Shown: positions 13,816 to 20,644 of the stretch, piece after piece
Numbering within the stretch: position 1 is the stretch's first letter
Layout of the letters: every line of letters begins with the position of its first letter
NCBI GenBank assembly: GCA_910584605.1
Contig: CAJUAW010000043.1
Location: forward strand, 1-20,644
From: an uncultured Oscillospiraceae bacterium
GTDB lineage: Bacteria; Bacillota_A; Clostridia; Oscillospirales; Oscillospiraceae
Reading direction: 5' to 3'
Length of the DNA: 20,644 nt
Position numbers and translations under genes: made by a program
Notes under the pieces: generated by a model
Told to the model about the DNA's origin: nothing
What the model saw: only the letters and a program-made list of their open reading frames with translations
Databases searched by the model: none

Positions 13816-14709
13816 ATGCCTAACGCAATTGAACTGGCCAAGCAATTCGTCCCCATCCTGGACGAGGTGTACAAGAACGCCTCCCTCACCGGCGACCTGG
13901 ACGGCGCCGCCGAGCTGGCCCGCCAGGGGGCCAACGCCAACGAGCTCATCATTCCCATGCTGTCCATGCAGGGCCTGGGGGACTACTCCCGGAACAGCGG
14001 CTACGTGGACGGGGACGTGACCCTGACCAACGAGACCATCAAGTGCAACTTCGACCGGGGCCGCATGTTCACCGTGGACGCCATGGACGACCTGGAGACT
14101 GCCGGCATCGCCTTCGGCCGCCTGGCCGGGGAGTTCATCCGCACCAAGGTGGTGCCCGAGATCGACGCCTTCCGCTTCGCCTGCTACGCCGGCAAGCCGG
14201 GCATCAGCAAGGCGGGCGCGGCCACCCTGTCCACCGGCGAGGCGGTGCTCAAGGCTATCCGCGCCGCCAACGACAAGATGGACGAGGACGAGGTACCCCA
14301 GGAGGGGCGGTATCTGTACATCACCCCCACCCTGATGGGCATGATCCAGGACCTGGACACCACCAAGAGCCGGGAGGTGCTCCAAAACTTTGCCAAAACG
14401 GTGAAGGTACCCCAAACCCGGTTCTACACCGCCATCCAGCAGAAGTCAGGAAAGATGACCGGCGACGGCGAGGGGGCTGTGGACGAGACCGCCGGCGGCT
14501 ATGGGAAGGCGGCTGACGCCAAGGAGATCAACTTCCTCATCATCCACAAGCCCGCCGTCATCCAGTTCCCCAAGCACGTGGCCCCCAAGATCATCTCTCC
14601 CGAGCAGAACCAGACCGCCGACGCCTACAAGTTCGGCTACCGCAACGTGGGCATTGCGGATATCTACCAGAACAAGCTGGCCGGGGTGTACCTGCACCAT
14701 AAGGCCTGA
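13816..14709 (+). CDS. major capsid protein (HK97-fold family)
   Basis: A 297-residue protein directly after the scaffold, with AAGGAG at 13801-13806 and ATG 13816. The body looks like the compact major head proteins of Clostridia siphophages: an N-terminal helix (AIELAKQFVPILDEVYKN), a segment ending YSRNSGYVDGDVTLTNET resembling the E-loop/N-arm transition, then GRLAGEFIRTKVVPEIDAF and a C-terminal ADIYQNKLAGVYLHHKA. No separate protease gene is present, as is usual for scaffold-dependent heads. The assignment uses position, size and pattern; the HK97 fold is the family expectation. Confidence 0.88.
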   Translation: MPNAIELAKQFVPILDEVYKNASLTGDLDGAAELARQGANANELIIPMLSMQGLGDYSRNSGYVDGDVTLTNETIKCNFDRGRMFTVDAMDDLETAGIAFGRLAGEFIRTKVVPEIDAFRFACYAGKPGISKAGAATLSTGEAVLKAIRAANDKMDEDEVPQEGRYLYITPTLMGMIQDLDTTKSREVLQNFAKTVKVPQTRFYTAIQQKSGKMTGDGEGAVDETAGGYGKAADAKEINFLIIHKPAVIQFPKHVAPKIISPEQNQTADAYKFGYRNVGIADIYQNKLAGVYLHHKA

Positions 14710-14714
14710 GCTCC

Positions 14715-15077
14715 ATGACCAGCTACGACTTTTACCAAAACACCTACCGGGGCAGCGCCATTCCGGAGGAGGAGTGGCCCGGCTATGAGGTCCGTGCCGC
14801 CGCCCAGCTGGCCCGGTACAAGCGGCTCTGCCGGGTGGACACCTCCCGGCCACGGTCGGGTGACATGGCCGTGTGCGCCATGGCGGAGGCTTTTTACAGC
14901 TTCGACCTGCTGGCCAACGGGGAGGGCGGCCCCATCCAGTCCGCCTCCATCGGCAGCGTGTCGGTGAGTTACGGCGGCCCGGCGGGCCAGTCCCTGGACC
15001 TGAGCCCCAGGGGCCGGGAGAAGGAGCTGTACCGCTGTGCGTCGCAGTACCTGGACATCTATCGGGGGTGCGGCTGA
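14715..15077 (+). CDS. head-tail connector protein, gp6-like
   Basis: A 120-residue, mostly helical protein following the capsid gene. The sequence (YRGSAIPEEEWPGYEVRAAA, then CAMAEAFYSF, and ending REKELYRCASQYLDIYRGCG) matches the small connector proteins that sit on the portal ring. ATG 14715 lies five bases after the capsid stop with only a weak AAGG upstream, so translation is probably coupled. Its stop overlaps the next start (TGATG). I rely on size, order and helical character. Exact subfamily is uncertain. Confidence 0.7.
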   Translation: MTSYDFYQNTYRGSAIPEEEWPGYEVRAAAQLARYKRLCRVDTSRPRSGDMAVCAMAEAFYSFDLLANGEGGPIQSASIGSVSVSYGGPAGQSLDLSPRGREKELYRCASQYLDIYRGCG

Positions 15078-15454
15078 TGGTCCGGATCAAGCGCCGGGCG
15101 GGTCCGGTGGACTACCGGCTGTGTGACCAGACGGTCACCCTCTACCACTGGGACGGAGAGGAGACGGTCACCCGGACGGTCATCGAGCGGGGTGCGTTCC
15201 TGGACTTCAAGAAGGTCCAGGACGTGTCCAAAACGGGCAGCCGGGAGGTCAACAGCTTTCTGCTGGTGATCCCCTGCTTGGAGAGCCCGGTGTCCGTGGG
15301 GGACAAGGTCCTGCTGGGCGAGGGACCGGAGCTGGCAGGCCGGTCGGACTGGTCTGCCCTGATCCCCGCCAAGGTTCCCGGCCTGGTGGTCGTGAAGTAT
15401 GTGGACCCGAAATACTGGAAGGGCCGCATGGTCCATGTGGAGGCAGGAGGTTGA
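15077..15454 (+). CDS. probable head-tail joining / minor structural protein
   Basis: A 125-residue, beta-rich protein between the gp6-like connector and Minor_capsid_2. ATG 15077 overlaps the previous stop and follows GGGGGTG (15064-15070). An upstream open stretch in the same frame is a shadow of the previous gene. Visible pattern: VTLYHWDGEETVTRTVIERG, then FLLVIPCLESPVSVGDKVLLGEG and a C-terminal VVVKYVDPKYWKG, typical of a small beta-barrel connector, perhaps a head-closure protein. I do not recognise the family with certainty. Position supports a neck role. Confidence 0.65.
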   Translation: MVRIKRRAGPVDYRLCDQTVTLYHWDGEETVTRTVIERGAFLDFKKVQDVSKTGSREVNSFLLVIPCLESPVSVGDKVLLGEGPELAGRSDWSALIPAKVPGLVVVKYVDPKYWKGRMVHVEAGG

Positions 15455-15455
15455 C

Positions 15456-15920
15456 ATGAACGTCGTAGGCCGCGTCCAGGTGGACATGAAGCCGGTAAAA
15501 CAGATCATGAAGCGGCTGGGCATCGACGCCCGGGGGGACGTGCAGCGGTTCCACACCGCCAATGTAAAGCGCCGTATCCAGAAGTACATGCCCTACCGCA
15601 CCGGGGCCACCATCAAGCTGATGATCGCCCAGAGCCCGGTGAACGAGCCCTTCCTCCACGTGAACGTCCCCTATGCCCGGATGCTCTACTACGGCAAGGT
15701 GATGGTGGACCCGGAGACGGGGATGGCGGGCTTTCTGACGCCCAACGGCTGGCGGTCCCGGCGGGGCGCGGCAAAGGTGGCCAGCGACCGGGACCTCCAG
15801 TACGACAAGACCAGGAACCCCAGAGCCGGGCCCTTCTGGGACCGCCGCCTGACCGCCGCAGAGGGGCAGCAGATGGCTACGGAGCTCCAGGACTATGTGC
15901 GAAGGAGGGGGAGCCCATGA
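15456..15920 (+). CDS. minor capsid protein (Minor_capsid_2-like)
   Basis: A 154-residue basic protein starting at ATG 15456 behind a perfect AGGAGG (15445-15450). The stretch KRRIQKYMPYRTGATIKLMI followed by VPYARMLYYGKVMVDPETG resembles the Minor_capsid_2 family, whose members act at the head-tail interface in A118-like phages. An in-frame start at 15399 would extend it into the previous gene and lacks a ribosome site. The end overlaps the next gene by ATGA. Family call is likely, molecular role inferred from neighbours. Confidence 0.75.
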   Translation: MNVVGRVQVDMKPVKQIMKRLGIDARGDVQRFHTANVKRRIQKYMPYRTGATIKLMIAQSPVNEPFLHVNVPYARMLYYGKVMVDPETGMAGFLTPNGWRSRRGAAKVASDRDLQYDKTRNPRAGPFWDRRLTAAEGQQMATELQDYVRRRGSP

Positions 15921-16375
15921 CCGCGCTGGAACAGATCACAGCCTTTGTCCGCAGCTATCCCAAGGCGGACATCCTGCAAACCTTCCAGGTGGACTACACC
16001 GATCAGATCCCCGCCAACGGGGGCATCTTCCCCTCCGGCCTGGAGGAGGTCAGCCGCAAAACGGACCTGCTGGGCAATGTGGCCGTCACCAACCAGTACA
16101 ACTTCGGGCTGTACTACGTCTTCGAGAAGGCTCCCGGAGACAACGCCGGGGCGGCGGTCAACGCCGGGTGGGTGATGGACTTCCAGGAGTGGGTTCAGGA
16201 GCAGTCGGCCCTGGGCCTGGCCCCCGTCTTCGGGGACGTCCCCCGGCAGGAGAAACTCACCGCCCAGAACGGGGTACTCTACGACGCGGAGGACGAGGGG
16301 CTGGCCACCTATATGGTCCAGCTGTCCGTCCAATTCATCAAAATATTTCCAACCACAGCCCCGTGGTTTATGTGA
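15917..16375 (+). CDS. tail completion / minor capsid protein (Minor_capsid_3-like)
   Basis: A 152-residue protein with a ferredoxin-like pattern (LEQITAFVRSYPKADILQTF near the start, then alternating strands and a C-terminal VQLSVQFIKIF). It lies between Minor_capsid_2 and the tail tube, where the tail-terminator protein is usually encoded. ATG 15917 overlaps the previous stop and has GGAGGGGGAG (about 15903-15912). Such proteins cap the tail tube and join it to the head. Confidence in the position-based role is moderate. Confidence 0.7.
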   Translation: MTALEQITAFVRSYPKADILQTFQVDYTDQIPANGGIFPSGLEEVSRKTDLLGNVAVTNQYNFGLYYVFEKAPGDNAGAAVNAGWVMDFQEWVQEQSALGLAPVFGDVPRQEKLTAQNGVLYDAEDEGLATYMVQLSVQFIKIFPTTAPWFM

Positions 16376-16386
16376 GGAGGAGACCT

Positions 16387-16926
16387 ATGAGCTACAAATT
16401 CAAAACCCCCGCCGGGCAGACGGTGGACCGGAAGCTCTACCTGGTGTGCGGCAACTTCGGCACCGCCGAGGCCCCCAGATGGGGCCGTCTGGGCAAGCGG
16501 GTGGAGGACAGCTCCGCCGAGCTGGACTGGAGCGAGGAGACCAAGCAGGACATTCTGGGGGACACCTATACCACCATGAAGACCCCCACCATCTCCCAGA
16601 CCTTCGACCCCTGCGAGCTGGACAGCGGAGACGAGTACCAGCAGCATGTGTGGAACCTGGCCGTGGTGGACCAGGACGCCGCCGCCCTGTGCAATCAGGA
16701 CCTGCTGCGCATCCATCTGTACGCCGTGGACGAGAGCGGCGCGGCCTTCGCCGAGCGGTATCCCAGCTCTATGGTGAAGCCCAGCGGCCTGGGGGGTGAG
16801 GGGGGCGGCTCCCTGACCATGCCCATCGACATCACCTTCGGCGGCGCCCGTGAGATTGGCGCCGCCTCCGTGACGGCGGATGGGACCATCACCTTTACGC
16901 CCAAAGGAACGGCAGGTGATATCTGA
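16387..16926 (+). CDS. phage tail tube protein
   Basis: A 179-residue protein starting at ATG 16387, with AGGAGGAG (16374-16381) upstream. The open frame extends further back but only as a shadow of the previous gene. The pattern fits a major tail protein: DRKLYLVCGNFGTAEAPRWG, then TISQTFDPCELDSGDEYQQH and a terminal beta-stretch with DGTITFTPKGTAGD. Tail tube proteins polymerise as stacked hexamers that carry DNA. Size and place before the chaperones and tape measure agree. The stop overlaps the next ATG (TGATG). Confidence 0.8.
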   Translation: MSYKFKTPAGQTVDRKLYLVCGNFGTAEAPRWGRLGKRVEDSSAELDWSEETKQDILGDTYTTMKTPTISQTFDPCELDSGDEYQQHVWNLAVVDQDAAALCNQDLLRIHLYAVDESGAAFAERYPSSMVKPSGLGGEGGGSLTMPIDITFGGAREIGAASVTADGTITFTPKGTAGDI

Positions 16927-17345
16927 TGAAGACATTGCAATTTGACACCGGTCTTGTTACCTATGACCTGAACGGCGCGGTCCAGGTAACCTTCAATCCC
17001 ACGGACAGCGCCTTTGTGGAGCGGCTGTTCCACACCTTCGATGCCCTGGATCGGAAGCAGGACGCCTATAAGGCGGAGGTGGAGAAGGCCGCCGGCAGCC
17101 GAGAAATCTTTGACATTGCTCGCAGGCGGGACGAGGAGATGCGGGCTATGATCGATGAGGTCCTGGGCCAGCCTGTGTGCGGCGCTCTGTTTGGAGGGAT
17201 GAACGTCTATGCCATGGCGGACGGCCTGCCTGTGTGGTGCAATCTGATGCTGGCTCTGATGGACGAGATAGACACCAGCTTCGCCCGAGAGCAAAAAGCC
17301 ACCAATCCCCGCATCCAGAAGTACACCGCCAAATACCACCGATGA
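16926..17345 (+). CDS. probable tail assembly chaperone-type protein
   Basis: A 139-residue helical protein in the slot normally occupied by the first tail assembly chaperone, between tail tube and Gp15. The N-terminal strand (QFDTGLVTYDLNGAVQVTFN) is followed by helices (VERLFHTFDALDRKQDAY, then RRRDEEMRAMIDEVLG). Chaperones of this class keep the tape measure soluble during tail assembly. The start overlaps the previous stop. The next gene starts at ATGA in the -1 frame, but no standard slippery heptamer is apparent, so a fused product is not claimed. The sequence alone does not fix the family. Confidence 0.65.
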   Translation: MKTLQFDTGLVTYDLNGAVQVTFNPTDSAFVERLFHTFDALDRKQDAYKAEVEKAAGSREIFDIARRRDEEMRAMIDEVLGQPVCGALFGGMNVYAMADGLPVWCNLMLALMDEIDTSFAREQKATNPRIQKYTAKYHR

Positions 17346-17902
17346 GTTCGCCGTGGCGGGAGCTGCTCCCCACCAGCCTGGAGGCAGGCGGCACAGAGTA
17401 TGAGATACGTTCGGACTACCGGGCGATCCTGGATATCTGCGCTGCCCTGTCTGACCCAGAGCTGGACGATCAGGACCGGGCTTGCATATTGCTGGATATC
17501 CTGTATCCCAGCCTTGCAGATATGCCTTCGGAGGCCTATGAGGAGGCCATAGATCGAGGCCTGTGGTTTATCAACGGCGGAGTGCGGGAAGGCTCCGGCA
17601 AGGGCCCCAGGCTGGTGGACTGGGAGCAGGATTTTCCCTATATCGTGGCTCCGATTAACCGGGTCACAGGCCGGGAGATCCGAGCCGTTGAGTATATGCA
17701 CTGGTGGACCTTCCTGGCCGCCTATTGCGAGATTGGGGACTGTACCTTTGCGCAGATCGTCCGCATCCGGGCCCGGATCGCCAAGGGGAAGAAGCTGGAC
17801 AAGGGCGATCAGGAGTGGTACCGGAACAACCGGGCGCTGGTGGACATTTCTCAAAAGTACACAGAGCGGGAAACCGAGGCGCTGGGGGCCTGGCTGAAAT
17901 AA
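17342..17902 (+). CDS. bacteriophage Gp15 family protein
   Basis: A 186-residue protein resembling the Gp15 family found just before tape measure genes in Gram-positive siphophages. Diagnostic-looking stretches are ICAALSDPELDDQDRACILL, DFPYIVAPINRVTGREIRAV and HWWTFLAAYCEIGDCTFAQI. It probably takes part in tail assembly, perhaps as the second chaperone partner. ATG 17342 overlaps the previous stop. An extended frame from 17177 is overprinted on the previous gene. No strong Shine-Dalgarno is seen, so coupled translation is likely. Confidence 0.8.
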   Translation: MSSPWRELLPTSLEAGGTEYEIRSDYRAILDICAALSDPELDDQDRACILLDILYPSLADMPSEAYEEAIDRGLWFINGGVREGSGKGPRLVDWEQDFPYIVAPINRVTGREIRAVEYMHWWTFLAAYCEIGDCTFAQIVRIRARIAKGKKLDKGDQEWYRNNRALVDISQKYTERETEALGAWLK

Positions 17903-17944
17903 GAGCTGCAAACGGTCCATTCTCATCTGAAACGGGGTGATTTC

Positions 17945-20644
17945 ATGTCTGATGGGTCCATCACCTTCTCCACCGCCTTGGACAACAGGCAGTTGGAAAA
18001 GGAACTGGCAGCGTTGAAGAAAAAAATCACAAAAAAAGAACAGGATATTTCCGTGCTGAGGACCAAACTGGCGAGCGGGAAGAAAAAGAGCGCCTTCGAT
18101 GCCGCAGAGCTGGATGCGGAGAAAGCCAAGCTCCAGGAGATCAAGGACCGGCTGGCGGATATCCGTGCCATGTCAAAGGACAAGGGCCTCAATCCGGAGC
18201 GCCGGGAGGAGGCTAAGGCCCTGATCCCCTCCGTAGAGGAGGAACTGAGGGACCAGCGGACCAGGGTAAACGGCCTCCAAACAGCTTGGAACAAGACGGA
18301 GGACGCCGTGGACCGCTACACAGCCCAGCTGGCTGAGGCGGAGGGAGCTCTGGAGCGGCAGAAGGGGGAGGCCGGGATGCTCCAGCAGCAGATACACCAG
18401 GCGGAGCAGGCACGCAGAGCTGAGCTGGAGTCCGCCCAGGTGGTGGACCAGCGGATTGTGGACCTGAACCGGGAGCTGGTGCGGCTGAAGGAATGCCAGG
18501 CCCAGCTGGCCGCGGCGGGACTGGGGCTTGGGCACCAGGAGTATGACGAAATTGCGAAAGGTATCGCATCGGCCAGCGAGGAGCTGAAGGAGTACCAGAA
18601 AAATCTGCAGGGTGTCCAGGAGACGCCAGTGCAGATGGGAAAGGCTGCCCAGAAGGCTGCCAGGTACACAGACAATTTTGGGCGGAGGTTGAAGGGTATT
18701 TTGGCCTCTGCGTTTGTATTCAATATTCTGTCCTCTGGGCTTAGGACATTCCTGGGCTGGATGGGCAAGTCCGTCAAAAGCAACGCCCAGGCCCGACAAT
18801 CCATCGCTAAGCTCAAGGGCGCTCTTCTCACCCTGGCCCAGCCCTTGGTAGAGGTCATCATCCCGGCGTTTACACTTTTTGTGAACATACTGGCAAAAGC
18901 AGTATCTCTGCTTGCGCAGCTGGTATCTTCCCTGTTCGGCAAGACCTTAAAGCAGGCCAGTGACAGTGCCAAGGCGCTCTACGAGGAGGCGGACGCCCTT
19001 GGTGCGGTCGGGAGCGCAGCGGAGGACGCGGCAGGCCATCTGGCAGGGTTTGACGAGATCAACACCATTGGTTCTGGAAGCGGCGGCGGAGGAGGCTCTG
19101 GCAGCGACACGATAGCTCCGGACTTCAGCGGGCTGATCGCCGGGGAGCTGAGCAAAATACAGGCGATCGTTGGCAGCGCCCTTTTGGCGATTGGTGCGAT
19201 CCTTACCTTTTCCGGCGCGAACATCCCGCTGGGCATTGCGCTGATGGCAGCGGGGGCAGCGCTTCTTGCTCCTGTCATCTATGAAAATTGGAGCGCAATT
19301 GAAGAAGCGTTGAAGGGACCGATTGGAGCTGTGACTGCTTTGGTTAGTGTCGCGCTGCTGGCGTTGGGGGCAATTCTCGCGTTTTCCGGCGTCAACATAC
19401 CGCTTGGAATTGCTTTAATGGCGGTTGGTGCACTCGGACTCGCGGCAGTCGTAGCCGTAAATTGGGAATCCTTGTCGGAAGTGCTGCAAGGCCCGATTGG
19501 CCTACTTACGGCGGTTGTGAGCGGGGCTTTGTTAGTGCTGGGAGCGCTCCTGGCGTTTTCCGGTGCGAATGTCCCATTGGGCATTGCACTTATGGCAATT
19601 GGGGCGCTTGGATTGGCCACAGTCGTAGCCGTAAACTGGGAATCGCTGTCGGAGGTTCTGCAAGGCCCAATTGGGACGCTTACGGCGGTTGTGAGCGGGG
19701 CTTCCCTCGCGCTTGGCGCTCTCCTTGCGTTTTCCGGGGTAAATGTCCCTCTTGGTATTGCGCTTATGGCAATCGGTGCGGTTGGACTGGTGGCAGTGGC
19801 TGCGGCCAACTGGAGTACCATTGAGGAATTACTTCGCGGCCCAATCGGTTCTGTGACCGGACTTGTGAGCGCCGCCTCGCTGGCGCTTGGCGCAATCCTT
19901 GCCTTTTCCGGTGTAAACCTTCCGCTGGGTTTGGCTCTCATGGCAATCGGTGCGGTCGGGCTTGCGACATACGCAGCAGCCAATTGGGATACAGTCTCCG
20001 AGTATCTGGACGGCCCGGTAGGCGCTGTGACCGGGACAATCAGCGCGGCGTTGCTGGTGCTGGGCGCTGTCCTGCTGTTTTCCGGGGCAAATATCCCCCT
20101 CGGGCTTGGGCTTCTGTCTGTTGGCGCAGTTGGGCTTGCAACCTCCCTAGCGGCTAATTGGGAGACCATTCAAAATGAACTGCAAGGCCCTGTTGGAACG
20201 ATTACCGCCCTTGTTAGCAGCGCATTCCTGACGCTTGGCGCAGTTTTGCTCTTTTCCGGCGCTGCTATTCCGCTTGGGCTTGGCCTCATGGCAGCGGGCG
20301 CGGTCGGGCTTGCGGTTTCCATCGCCGCCAACTGGAACACCATTACGGACGCTACTGGAAATACAATTCTTGCCATAACTGCAATTGTAAGCGCCGCACT
20401 GCTTGTGCTTGGCGTTGTGCTCTTTTTCACCGGAGCAGCAGCTCCGCTTGGACTAGGACTTCTTGCGCTGGGTGCGGTTGGCCTGGCCGCATCCATAGCC
20501 CCCAATTGGAACTTTATTCTTGAGGCAGTACAAAAGGCGTGGTCTGATTTAAAGACATGGTGGAACGCCAATGTCGCCAAGTATTTTACCCTGGACTACT
20601 GGGCCGATTTGGGAAAAGGTATGATCGACGGTCTGCTCTCCGGT
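17945..20644 (+). CDS. tail tape measure protein (partial, runs off window)
   Basis: ATG 17945 follows GGGGTGA (17934-17940), and the frame stays open for all 900 codons to the window edge. Residues about 14-220 are a long charged coiled coil (LEKELAALKKKITKKEQDIS). A hydrophobic segment from about residue 254 follows (AFVFNILSSGLRTFLGW), then FDEINTIG near 368-376 and a Gly/Ser linker. From residue 400 to 863 there are eight 58-residue hydrophobic repeats. Tape measures set tail length, fill the tube and help DNA cross the membrane on infection. The C-terminus, where peptidoglycan hydrolase domains often sit, is outside the window. Identification is secure by architecture and position. Confidence 0.88.
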   Translation, partial: MSDGSITFSTALDNRQLEKELAALKKKITKKEQDISVLRTKLASGKKKSAFDAAELDAEKAKLQEIKDRLADIRAMSKDKGLNPERREEAKALIPSVEEELRDQRTRVNGLQTAWNKTEDAVDRYTAQLAEAEGALERQKGEAGMLQQQIHQAEQARRAELESAQVVDQRIVDLNRELVRLKECQAQLAAAGLGLGHQEYDEIAKGIASASEELKEYQKNLQGVQETPVQMGKAAQKAARYTDNFGRRLKGILASAFVFNILSSGLRTFLGWMGKSVKSNAQARQSIAKLKGALLTLAQPLVEVIIPAFTLFVNILAKAVSLLAQLVSSLFGKTLKQASDSAKALYEEADALGAVGSAAEDAAGHLAGFDEINTIGSGSGGGGGSGSDTIAPDFSGLIAGELSKIQAIVGSALLAIGAILTFSGANIPLGIALMAAGAALLAPVIYENWSAIEEALKGPIGAVTALVSVALLALGAILAFSGVNIPLGIALMAVGALGLAAVVAVNWESLSEVLQGPIGLLTAVVSGALLVLGALLAFSGANVPLGIALMAIGALGLATVVAVNWESLSEVLQGPIGTLTAVVSGASLALGALLAFSGVNVPLGIALMAIGAVGLVAVAAANWSTIEELLRGPIGSVTGLVSAASLALGAILAFSGVNLPLGLALMAIGAVGLATYAAANWDTVSEYLDGPVGAVTGTISAALLVLGAVLLFSGANIPLGLGLLSVGAVGLATSLAANWETIQNELQGPVGTITALVSSAFLTLGAVLLFSGAAIPLGLGLMAAGAVGLAVSIAANWNTITDATGNTILAITAIVSAALLVLGVVLFFTGAAAPLGLGLLALGAVGLAASIAPNWNFILEAVQKAWSDLKTWWNANVAKYFTLDYWADLGKGMIDGLLSG
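19142..20533 (+). repeat. eight tandem 174-bp (58-residue) repeats in the tape measure gene
   Basis: Units start at 19142, 19316, 19490, 19664, 19838, 20012, 20186 and 20360, with no gaps or insertions. The core is GPIG..TALVS..LL.LGA.L.FSGANIPLG..LM..GA.GLA...A.NW. Each unit appears to hold two hydrophobic helices joined by the SGANIPLG turn, so a membrane hairpin or bundle is plausible. Units 2 and 3 (from 19490 and 19664) share the DNA string CTTACGGCGGTTGTGAGCGG exactly, indicating recent duplication or gene conversion. The first and last units are the most divergent. Confidence 0.85.

Noticed and set aside
17280..17345. Programmed -1 frameshift joining the tail chaperone-like protein to Gp15
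   Set aside because: The frame relation fits (-1), but the only candidate, GCAAAAAG near 17291-17298, is not a proper in-frame slippery heptamer. Gp15 has its own overlapping ATG.
1..20644. tRNA, rRNA, insertion sequence or att site
   Set aside because: I saw no cloverleaf-like segment, transposase ORF or terminal inverted repeats, and no integrase that would mark an attachment site in this window.

Overview
The window looks like part of a tailed, siphovirus-type prophage in a GC-rich Firmicute, probably of the Clostridia/Oscillospiraceae kind. The evidence for this is the GC-rich codon use, strong AGGAG-type ribosome binding sites, a near-consensus sigma-A promoter, and a gene order typical of such phages (TerS-TerL-portal-minor capsid-GP20 scaffold-capsid-connectors-tail tube-Gp15-tape measure). 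Every gene reads rightward. Integrase, repressor and lysis genes are not in the window, so lysogeny is inferred. I could not run any database search; family names rest on motifs and synteny.

Left part (1-7016), replication and recombination: the tail of an unknown gene and a small basic protein come first. They are followed by an SMC/RecF-like AAA ATPase, a Sak4-like RecA-fold ATPase, a DUF669 protein, an SF2 helicase interrupted by a frameshift, and a large primase-helicase (PriCT-2, AEP-like primase, RepA-type AAA helicase, C-terminal HTH). Most stops and starts overlap (TTGA, TGATG), so this reads as one translationally coupled operon that could supply strand annealing, strand opening, priming and unwinding.

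Switch region (7017-7862): 291 bases without a gene hold three tandem 32-34 bp repeats carrying TTTCCCTG dyads, a perfect C6/G6 hairpin and a 63-base imperfect palindrome. This is a good candidate for a replication origin or regulatory hub. A RusA Holliday junction resolvase follows. A TTGACA-N17-TATGAT promoter overlaps its stop codon, and a leader with a short ORF superimposed on a terminator-like hairpin precedes the terminase. This is probably the late promoter with an attenuator.

Right part (7863-20644), packaging and morphogenesis: TerS, TerL, a small coiled-coil protein, portal, minor capsid protein, scaffold, major capsid protein, four head-tail connector/minor capsid proteins, tail tube, two tail-assembly proteins and a tape measure that runs off the window. 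The tape measure contains eight 58-residue hydrophobic repeats.

The most notable feature is at 12200-13010. The minor capsid protein continues past its conserved domain into a lower-GC C-terminal domain of about 190 residues. It has an HEYAH zinc-protease motif and a downstream EYFSEGF motif, followed directly by a 71-residue ORF with a perfect Shine-Dalgarno and matching low GC. This is the layout of a capsid-linked (MuF-type) polymorphic toxin with a candidate immunity protein.
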